A stretch of DNA of 7,753 nt from the NCBI GenBank assembly GCA_049699975.1, contig JBNAWB010000175.1:1-7753 (forward strand), in the 5' to 3' direction. Below are positions 1 to 5,181 of this stretch, one piece after another. Positions within the stretch are counted from its first letter, which is position 1; each line of letters begins with the position of its first letter. This stretch comes from CAZAGD01 sp049699975. Its GTDB lineage: Bacteria > Desulfobacterota > SM23-61. A program made the translations under genes and the position numbers. The notes below the pieces were generated by a model that worked only from the letters and a program-made list of their open reading frames with translations, did not search any database and was not told where the DNA came from.

Positions 1-81
1 CTGAAATGTTCAGCAATAGTTTCCCATATGTGCACAAATGATTTTTACGTAACAGAGGAAATTCGCCCGACCGTCGAACAG

Positions 82-137
82 TTTTAATTTTCGCTCCCAA
101 ATGTGACAGGGTGGGAGGGAAAGAAGCGAAATTAAAA
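82..137. repeat. Imperfect inverted repeat in the left non-coding region
   Basis: The arm at 82-95 (ttttaattttcgct) is nearly the reverse complement of 125-137 (agcgaaattaaaa), differing by one base in length, with about 29 bases between them. A second, interleaved pair (agggtggg at 108-115 and cccaccct at 167-174) spans the same stretch. I see no gene in 1-340: the only long frame there is on the minus strand and has no ribosome binding site or recognisable protein. The structure may be a degraded mobile repeat, but no family is recognisable. Confidence 0.45.
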
Positions 138-223
138 TCGGCCGGGAAAGGACTATCTTCCTCTTACCCACCCTTTTTCCGCAAAGGGCGCGCGGCTTAA
201 ATATTCTTATAATTTTATAATTT

Positions 224-279
224 GTAGGGTAAGCCTTTATGGCTTGCCAAATACGACAAGGCACAAGCCCTTGCCCTAC
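224..279. repeat. MITE-like palindromic element with GTAGGG termini
   Basis: The ends are a 10-bp inverted pair with one mismatch: gtagggtaag at 224-233 and cttgccctac at 270-279. Inside are two smaller hairpins, AAGCC-TTTAT-GGCTT at 231-245 and CAAGG-CACAAGC-CCTTG at 257-273. The word attttat occurs on both sides (212-218 and 283-289), though not directly abutting the ends, so it is only a weak candidate for a target duplication. Short GTAGGG-ended palindromes are, from memory, common intergenic repeats in many bacterial genomes. No coding capacity is present, so mobility would depend on an enzyme supplied elsewhere. Confidence 0.6.
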
Positions 280-357
280 TACATTTTATGAAATTATTCC
301 GCCCCGCACCTATGGAAAATCCACTGCCTCATGATTCTGAATGAATGCCTGCCTCCA

Positions 358-412
358 CCCCTTTTTCACCATTGTGACATACTCTCGCTGGATAGGAGAG
401 ATGGTGAGGGGG
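358..412 (+). other. Possible hairpin upstream of the amidohydrolase promoter
   Basis: A perfect 7-bp pair, tcaccat (366-372) and atggtga (401-407), is extended outward by cccc (358-361) and gggg (408-411) across a TTTT bulge, and inward by ctctc (382-386) and gagag (396-400). It lies before the predicted promoter at 447-474, so it would not be in the transcript from that promoter. It could be a DNA-level operator, part of a longer leader from an upstream promoter, or chance. Confidence 0.3.
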
Positions 413-446
413 AAGAAGAAAAATATGGAGGAGTGGATCTTATATT

Positions 447-474
447 TTGACTTAATGAATAGTTGGTGTAAAAT
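447..474 (+). promoter_or_regulatory. Sigma70-like promoter for the amidohydrolase gene cluster
   Basis: TTGACT at 447-452 is followed by a 16-bp spacer and TAAAAT at 469-474, both close to the TTGACA and TATAAT consensus. Transcription would begin near 481 and give a leader of about 30 bases before the ATG at 512. This argues against the longer in-frame start at 341, which would lie upstream of the transcript. No clear operator overlaps the boxes. Confidence 0.55.
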
Positions 475-497
475 TAGCCCAGATTTAAAAAAGAAAA

Positions 498-504
498 AAA
501 GGAG
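498..504 (+). promoter_or_regulatory. Ribosome binding site that fixes the amidohydrolase start
   Basis: AAAGGAG lies 7 bases before ATG 512. The same reading frame is open back to an ATG at 341, but the 57 residues in between are not family-like and that ATG has no purine-rich site, so 512 is the chosen start. Confidence 0.8.
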
Positions 505-511
505 AAATAAA

Positions 512-2173
512 ATGGGCGTCCTAGTCGATGCGGATATAGTGTTTTTAAATGGCAACATTATAACCATGAACAACCAGCAGCCCCGAGCTCAAGCGCTGGC
601 TATCAAAGGCGAAAAAATTTTTTGGGTCGGCGCTGATGAGGAAGTTAAACAAACTATCGGTCCCCAAACGTTGGTAAAAGATCTAAAGGGCATGACCGTA
701 ATTCCTGGTTTTATTGAATCCCATAACCATACTTTGATGTTTGCTTTAGATCTGCAGGCGATTGATTTGGCAACAGTAAATTCAATAGCAGAAATCTTGA
801 AGTTGGTTAAAGAAAGAGCTGATCAACAAGCAGAAGGGACATGGATTAGAGGCGTAGGCTATAACCAAAATGAATTGGACGAGAAAAGACATCCCACTAA
901 GTATGACTTGGACAAAGCGGCTCCTAAGCATTTAGTTTGTTTGCGCCACACTTCAGCTCATGGCTTGGCCGTCAATAGCTTGGCTCTGGCTAAAGCCGGG
1001 ATTGGCCGAGGGACTAGTGATCCCCCCGGAGGAAAGATAGGTCGAGATGAATCTGGCGAACCCAACGGTTTACTCTTTGAATCTCCAGCTATGAAATTAA
1101 TCGAAGATATTATTCCCAAACCATCGCCGTCGGAGATGGTAAATGCTTTGGGCTTAGCCAACCAGAAATTTTTGGCTGAAGGCATTACCAGTGCTCTTGA
1201 TGCCAGTGTGGGCAGTAATGATATTCCCTACCAGATCGCCGCTTACCAGGAAGCAATAGAGCGGGGAATTTTAAAAGTGCGTCATAATTTAGCAATTTGG
1301 AGTGAGGCTTTGGTAGATTACACTCATCTGGAAGAAAGTTTGCAAGCAGCCCAAGGAAAACTTTTCAAGTTAGGTTTGCGGACCGGATTGGGGAATGAGA
1401 AATTGCGCATCGGCCCTTTTAAAATCATAGTTGATGGGGCTTTCAGCACAGTCACCGCCGCTACTTATGAGCCATATGGAGCTAATTGGCATGAGCGGAG
1501 TTGTGGTGTACTAGTCATTGAACCTGAAAAATTGAAGAAGCTGGTGAGCCAAATTCATGATTGGGGCTGGCAGTTATCTTTGCATGGCATTGGTGACCGC
1601 GCTATTGATTATTGCCTGGAAGCAATTGCGGCCGCCTTGAAAAAATTTCCCCGAGAAGATACTCGCCCCCGTTTGGAACATGCAACTATGCTAACGCCAA
1701 AGTCCATGGAGCTGATTAAAAAACTAAAAGTCATTCCGGTTATGCAGCCAGCTTTTATTTGGGAACTGGCGGACAACTGGTTTCACCAATTAGGGCCGGA
1801 ACGAGCTCGAAAATGTAAACCCTTCAAGACTTTGCTAAAGAATGAAATTCCCATAGCCTTTAGTTCTGATCGTCCAGTAGTCAACGGCGCTCCTCTTTTA
1901 GGCATCCATGCTGCCGTAAATCAAAAAACCAGAAGTGGTCAGGATTATAATCCGGAAGAAAAAATTTCTGTTGCCGAAGCAATACAATGTTATACAATTA
2001 ATGGTGCTTATGCCACTGGTGAAGAAAAGATTAAAGGTTCGTTAGAAGTGGGGAAGTTGGCTGATTTAGTAATCTTAGAAGAAGATATAACTAAAGTTCC
2101 TCCAGCAGCGCTTAAAGATATTTCGATTGTAGCTACCATAGTGGGTGGAGAATTTTGTTGGGAAAGAAAATAA
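512..2173 (+). CDS. Amidohydrolase, Amidohydro_3 / YtcJ-like family
   Basis: The 553-residue protein is a cytoplasmic metal-dependent hydrolase of the amidohydrolase superfamily, with no signal peptide. The start region (ADIVFLNGNIITMN) is the usual N-terminal beta-sandwich opening of the YtcJ group. Metal and active-site features are all visible: HxH (H71, H73 in ESHNHTLM), K304 in KIIVDGA, HGIGDRAID at 358-366, RLEH at 387-390, and the late catalytic aspartate D453 in SSDRPV. The C-terminus closes with a typical GSLEVGKLADLVIL strand. Length fits the family (roughly 530-560 residues). Known members hydrolyse amides, formamides, cyclic amides or carbamoyl compounds; the substrate cannot be read here. 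It is the first gene of the cluster, 24 bases before the next one, which has its own strong ribosome binding site. Family assignment is secure; the reaction is inferred only as hydrolysis of a C-N bond. Confidence 0.93.
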   Translation: MGVLVDADIVFLNGNIITMNNQQPRAQALAIKGEKIFWVGADEEVKQTIGPQTLVKDLKGMTVIPGFIESHNHTLMFALDLQAIDLATVNSIAEILKLVKERADQQAEGTWIRGVGYNQNELDEKRHPTKYDLDKAAPKHLVCLRHTSAHGLAVNSLALAKAGIGRGTSDPPGGKIGRDESGEPNGLLFESPAMKLIEDIIPKPSPSEMVNALGLANQKFLAEGITSALDASVGSNDIPYQIAAYQEAIERGILKVRHNLAIWSEALVDYTHLEESLQAAQGKLFKLGLRTGLGNEKLRIGPFKIIVDGAFSTVTAATYEPYGANWHERSCGVLVIEPEKLKKLVSQIHDWGWQLSLHGIGDRAIDYCLEAIAAALKKFPREDTRPRLEHATMLTPKSMELIKKLKVIPVMQPAFIWELADNWFHQLGPERARKCKPFKTLLKNEIPIAFSSDRPVVNGAPLLGIHAAVNQKTRSGQDYNPEEKISVAEAIQCYTINGAYATGEEKIKGSLEVGKLADLVILEEDITKVPPAALKDISIVATIVGGEFCWERK

Positions 2174-2197
2174 ATACCAGATCAGGAGGAAGGGGAA

Positions 2198-3256
2198 ATG
2201 GATTTTATTAATTTACCGCGCCTAAGGCTTGCTCATCTACCTACTCCTTTGCAAGAATTGCCCAGATTAACAGATTTTTTGGGCGGGCCCAAAATCTATA
2301 TCAAAAGAGATGATCTAACGGGGTTGGCTTTTGGCGGGAATAAAACCAGGAAGTTAGAGTATTTAATGGGCGATGCGGTGAGTAAAGGAGCAGATTGTAT
2401 AGTAACTGGCGCCGGATACCATTCTAATTGGTGTACCCAGACGGCAGCAGCGGCGCGCAAATTAGGCATGAAAGTGGTCTTGGTTAAAACAGGTCCTAAA
2501 GAGGATTACGACCCCAAAGATTATGATGGCAATCATCTGCTCCAGTTTTTATGCGGAGCTGAGATTAAGGTGGTCAAGGGAGAACAAACGGCAGATTTAG
2601 AAGAGAAAATAGTGGCTGATTTAAAGAAGGCTGGTCATAAGCCGGTCCGGCTCCTGAACACCGGATCGACCCCTTTAGGAGTGGTAGGGCACGTGCAATA
2701 TATGTTGGAGTTATATAACCAAATAGTGGAGAAAGGATGGAAAATTGATTATTTGGTCCATGCCACGGGTTCAGGGGGAACTCAGGCGGGCTTAATCATA
2801 GGAGCTAAGGCCTTCAGTACGGGCATTAAAATAATTGGTTCAACTACTGGTTCACGCACTAAAGAGAGTGCCACCGAGAATGTGCACCGTATTATCGCCG
2901 ATACTCTAAATTTTTTAAAATTAGACCTCAAGATCAGCAAGGATGATATTGTCATCTATGATCAATATGCCGGGGAAGGATATGGCTTTATGAATGAGGC
3001 AAAAGCTGAGGCCATTAAGATCTTGGCGGAAACTGAAGGGATTTATCTTGACCCGGTATACACTGCTTCAGCTATGGCTTGTTTGATTGATCTTTGTCGC
3101 CAAGGTTATTTTCGGAAAGGAGCGGGGGTACTTTTTTCCCATACTGGGGGAACAGCAGCTCTCTTTCCTTATAAAGAAAATTTGCGAGCATACAAAAGCG
3201 GGCAAACTTTCCCGTGGATTGTTCCTCCCTGGTCGCCGAAAGCAAAAATAGATTGA
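2198..3256 (+). CDS. PLP-dependent enzyme, D-cysteine desulfhydrase / ACC deaminase family
   Basis: This 352-residue protein belongs to the fold-type II PLP enzymes (tryptophan synthase beta superfamily). Near the N-terminus IYIKRDDLTGLAFGGNKTRKLEYL carries the Schiff-base lysine, probably K49 in GGNK. The substrate-side loop is HSNWCTQTAAAA (75-86), and the phosphate-binding loop is ATGSGGTQAGL (189-199). A C-terminal HTGGTAALF segment is also typical. Family members make ammonia and a keto acid from D-cysteine, ACC or related small amino acids. In the versions I remember the SN is usually followed by histidine; here it is tryptophan (W78), so the substrate may be neither D-cysteine nor ACC. 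Start: AGGAGG at 2184-2189, 8 bases before the ATG. It lies 24 bases after the amidohydrolase, suggesting co-transcription. It is slightly longer than the usual 325-340 residues. Confidence 0.9.
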   Translation: MDFINLPRLRLAHLPTPLQELPRLTDFLGGPKIYIKRDDLTGLAFGGNKTRKLEYLMGDAVSKGADCIVTGAGYHSNWCTQTAAAARKLGMKVVLVKTGPKEDYDPKDYDGNHLLQFLCGAEIKVVKGEQTADLEEKIVADLKKAGHKPVRLLNTGSTPLGVVGHVQYMLELYNQIVEKGWKIDYLVHATGSGGTQAGLIIGAKAFSTGIKIIGSTTGSRTKESATENVHRIIADTLNFLKLDLKISKDDIVIYDQYAGEGYGFMNEAKAEAIKILAETEGIYLDPVYTASAMACLIDLCRQGYFRKGAGVLFSHTGGTAALFPYKENLRAYKSGQTFPWIVPPWSPKAKID

Positions 3257-3347
3257 AAAGTCCGTCCGCTCTAAAAGGGGAGGAATTTAAAAAAGAAATA
3301 CTTAACCCAACTACCAAGAAACTATGAGACCAAGGATAATAACAAAG

Positions 3348-3354
3348 AAAGGAG
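3348..3354 (+). promoter_or_regulatory. Ribosome binding site supporting a GTG start
   Basis: AAAGGAG sits 7 bases before GTG 3362, the same spacing as at the amidohydrolase. The protein reads KREEIIKLRQENVPRGL straight after it, a normal N-terminus for class III aminotransferases. The 105-base gap before it (3257-3361) shows no terminator and no convincing promoter. Confidence 0.75.
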
Positions 3355-3361
3355 AAGCTTC

Positions 3362-4663
3362 GTGAAGAGAGAAGAAATAATTAAATTGCGGCAAGAAAAT
3401 GTGCCGCGGGGATTAAATCAATTACTTCCGGCCGTGGTAGCGGAAGCCAAAGGCACGGTGGCCCGGGATGTGGAAGGAAAAGAATTTTTGGATTTTACCT
3501 CGGGCATCGGTGTGCTTAACGTAGGTCATTGTCCCGAAGAAGTGGTAGCGGCTATATGCGCCCAGGCTGGTAAATATATTCATTCCTGCTTTATGGTGCA
3601 AATGTATGAGCCCTATATTGCTTTGGCCAAAGAGTTGAATGAGCTGATTTCCAAGGGTTCGCCTATGAAAACTATGTTTTTAAACAGTGGCGCCGAAGCA
3701 GTAGAGAACGCCATCAAGATTGCCAAATATTTTACCAAAAGGCCGGGGGTGATTTGTTTTGAGAATGCCTTTCATGGCCGCACAGCTTTGACCATGAGTT
3801 TATCGAGTAAAGTGAAATATTTAAAATATGGGTTTTGGCCATTTGTGCCCGAAGTTTACCGTGTGCCCTATGCCTATTGTTATCGCTGTGCTTATAATTT
3901 AACTTATCCGGCTTGTGATCTTTATTGCGCGGAATTTATCAGAAAGAAATTCTTCGATCTTTATGCTGCTGCCGAGTCGATTGGGGCCCTGATCGTTGAG
4001 CCGGTGCAGGGAGAAGGTGGGTTTATTGTTCCCCCGCCGGAATATTTAAACAGATTGCAGCAGATTTGCCAGGAAAAGGGAATTGTTTTTATCGTGGATG
4101 AAATTCAAACCGGTTTTGGACGGACAGGAAAGATGTTTGCTTTTGAGCATTGGGGAGTGGAGCCGGATATAGTGATTACGGCTAAATCTTTGGCGGCGGG
4201 CATGCCTTTGGCTGGGGTCACGGGCAAGGCGGAGATAATGGATGCGGTGGAAAGTGGTGGTTTAGGAGGAACTTTTGGGGGCAACCCAGTTTGTTGTCAA
4301 GCTGGTTTAGCTGTTTTAAAAATTTTTAGAGAAAAGAATTTAGTCGCCCGGGCTGGGGAAATTGGCCAGAAGATCATGGAAAAGCTTTTCTCTTTTAAAG
4401 AAAAATTTCCCTTTATTGGAGATGTAAGGGGATTAGGAGCGATGAACGCCTTAGAGATCGTAGTGGATAAAAAGAATCCCCAACCCAACGGTGATTTAAC
4501 CAAAGCTATTGTGCAGCGTTGCTATGAAAAAGGTTTGATTCTCATTACGGCGGGCGCCTATAGCAATATAATCCGTCTCCTCGTCCCCTTGGTTGTTACA
4601 GATGAAGAATTGGAAAAGGGGCTGAAAATCCTCGATGAGGCCCTAGCTGAGCAAGCCAACTAA
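3362..4663 (+). CDS. Class III PLP aminotransferase or amino-acid racemase (GabT-like)
   Basis: The 433-residue protein has the whole class III layout: substrate-binding start, GIGVLNVGH, NSGAEAVENAIKIAKY, FHGRT, the cofactor aspartate D246 in VDEIQTGFGRTG, and the Schiff-base lysine K275 in ITAKSLAAGMPL, followed by GGTFGGNPV. Such enzymes transaminate omega-amino acids such as 4-aminobutyrate, but the same fold includes broad-range amino-acid racemases of Thermococcales and isoleucine 2-epimerase. A four-cysteine segment (C173, C176, C185, C189: CxxC, eight residues, C, three residues, C) follows the FHGRT region. As I recall, the racemase-like group carries a similar CYRC segment, so racemisation is a real alternative. 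Length fits. Co-directional with the two genes before it. Transamination versus racemisation cannot be decided from sequence. Confidence 0.92.
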   Translation: MKREEIIKLRQENVPRGLNQLLPAVVAEAKGTVARDVEGKEFLDFTSGIGVLNVGHCPEEVVAAICAQAGKYIHSCFMVQMYEPYIALAKELNELISKGSPMKTMFLNSGAEAVENAIKIAKYFTKRPGVICFENAFHGRTALTMSLSSKVKYLKYGFWPFVPEVYRVPYAYCYRCAYNLTYPACDLYCAEFIRKKFFDLYAAAESIGALIVEPVQGEGGFIVPPPEYLNRLQQICQEKGIVFIVDEIQTGFGRTGKMFAFEHWGVEPDIVITAKSLAAGMPLAGVTGKAEIMDAVESGGLGGTFGGNPVCCQAGLAVLKIFREKNLVARAGEIGQKIMEKLFSFKEKFPFIGDVRGLGAMNALEIVVDKKNPQPNGDLTKAIVQRCYEKGLILITAGAYSNIIRLLVPLVVTDEELEKGLKILDEALAEQAN

Positions 4664-4772
4664 TTTAATAAATAAGGTTCTTCTCCAATTTAGTTGTTAG
4701 AATTTGTGGAAAAATGTACTGCCCAATTCAAAAAAGAGCTGAAATTTATATTACTTCAAGAATATCGTTCCC

Positions 4773-4817
4773 TCACGCCTCCCTCTCCCCACGCATGGGG
4801 GGGAGGGGAAGGTGTGA
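4773..4817. repeat. Long G/C-rich hairpin repeat (CCCTCTCCCC type)
   Basis: Two 18-base arms, 4773-4790 (tcacgcctccctctcccc) and 4800-4817 (ggggaggggaaggtgtga), pair over most of their length around a 9-base loop. Hairpins built on a CCCTCACC...CTCTCCCC theme are, from memory, a frequent intergenic repeat in bacteria. A partial second copy of the same theme appears in reverse as ggggagggtgagag at 4947-4960. Confidence 0.65.
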
Positions 4818-4834
4818 AAAATTGAATTTTAGCC

Positions 4835-4912
4835 GTCACTACGGTGAAAACCGGAGTCCAGGTAGTTAGTAACGCCTTGAAAACACTGGATTCCGGCTTT
4901 CGCCGGAATGAC
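4835..4912. mobile_element. 78-bp MITE-like element with 27-bp terminal inverted repeats
   Basis: The left end 4835-4861 and the right end 4886-4912 are inverted copies, 22 of 27 positions matching, with a 24-base middle. Each arm is itself a small palindrome (CCGGCTTTCGCCGG on the right). The right arm reads, on the minus strand, as GTCATTCCGGCGAAAGCCGG, a sequence I recognise as a very common bacterial intergenic repeat. The right arm is the better preserved palindrome. A further inverted pair lies just outside (gtgaaaaattga at 4814-4825, and its near complement ending at 4940), so the element appears nested in an older one. No transposase is encoded. Confidence 0.65.
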
Positions 4913-4968
4913 CAAAAAAGAACTGAATCAATTTTTTCACAGCTTCGGGGAGGGTGAGAGGTATAAGT

Positions 4969-5000
4969 ATAAATATTTAATCGCTCCGAGTAATATTTAT
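4969..5000. repeat. AT-rich 9-bp perfect inverted repeat
   Basis: ATAAATATT at 4969-4977 and AATATTTAT at 4992-5000 are exact reverse complements around a 14-base loop. It lies about 180 bases before the methyltransferase gene and could be a protein-binding site, but AT-rich composition makes a chance pairing plausible. Confidence 0.3.
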
Positions 5001-5028
5001 CAAAATTACAAACACTTTAAATTTGATT

Positions 5029-5080
5029 AAGCAAATCCCGCCACCCCTCTTAGCTAAAAGGGAGATTAAATAGTTTGCTT
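5029..5080. repeat. Hairpin repeat upstream of the methyltransferase gene
   Basis: Outer arms AAGCAAA (5029-5035) and TTTGCTT (5074-5080) are perfect complements. Inside, CCCTCTTAGCTAAAAGGG (5045-5062) folds into a stem around the palindrome TTAGCTAA. The sequence resembles the common AAATCCC-CCACCCC...AAGGGG class of intergenic repeats (recollection). It could also act as RNA structure if the methyltransferase transcript starts before it. Confidence 0.45.
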
Positions 5081-5168
5081 GGGGCTCTGCCTCACTGTGA
5101 TTTTGACGGACAAAAATACTGATACGCAACCGCTTTTTTAGCTGAGGGCATATGAGATTTCGGGATTC

Positions 5169-5174
5169 GAGAGG
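5169..5174 (+). promoter_or_regulatory. Ribosome binding site choosing between two in-frame ATGs
   Basis: GAGAGG lies 7 bases before ATG 5182. An earlier in-frame ATG at 5152 would add ten residues, but its only purine run (GAGGG, 5144-5148) is just 3 bases away, which is too close. ATG 5182 is therefore preferred. Confidence 0.55.
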
Positions 5175-5181
5175 TTATCAT

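Larger units (their letters stand above)
4729..4927. repeat. Direct repeat pair flanking the hairpin and MITE-like element
   Basis: CAAAAAAGAGCTGAA at 4729-4743 recurs as CAAAAAAGAACTGAA at 4913-4927, 14 of 15 identical and in the same orientation, 184 bases apart. The pair brackets the G/C-rich hairpin and the 78-bp inverted-repeat element. It could be a duplicated insertion target or a remnant of tandem insertion of the same element family; A-rich composition makes chance possible. Confidence 0.45.
4664..5181. other. Gene-free interval filled with short repeats
   Basis: No frame in this 518-base stretch has a ribosome binding site or recognisable protein on either strand. It holds the G/C-rich hairpin, the MITE-like element, the AT-rich inverted repeat and the hairpin repeat described separately. 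No clear rho-independent terminator follows the aminotransferase: the strongest hairpin (4773-4817) is followed by A rather than T on the plus strand. The promoter of the following gene is not obvious; TTGACG at 5103-5108 has no good -10 partner at the right distance. Confidence 0.7.

Noticed and set aside
10..264. 84-codon minus-strand frame
   Set aside because: No ribosome binding site or recognisable protein, and it runs through two inverted repeats.
341..511. A 57-residue N-terminal extension of the amidohydrolase in the same frame
   Set aside because: It has no ribosome binding site, does not look like the family, and lies upstream of the predicted promoter, whereas ATG 512 has a strong site.
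310..573. 87-codon minus-strand frame
   Set aside because: It covers the promoter and start of the amidohydrolase, and its phenylalanine runs come from the purine-rich leader.
4773..4817. Rho-independent terminator of the aminotransferase
   Set aside because: The stem is strong but not followed by a T run, it starts 110 bases after the stop, and it fits a dispersed repeat better.
5103..5128. Promoter for the methyltransferase gene
   Set aside because: TTGACG is a fair -35 box, but no -10 box occurs at 15-19 bases.
4664..5181. CRISPR array
   Set aside because: The repeats are inverted and of different types, with no regular direct repeat-spacer pattern and no cas genes nearby.
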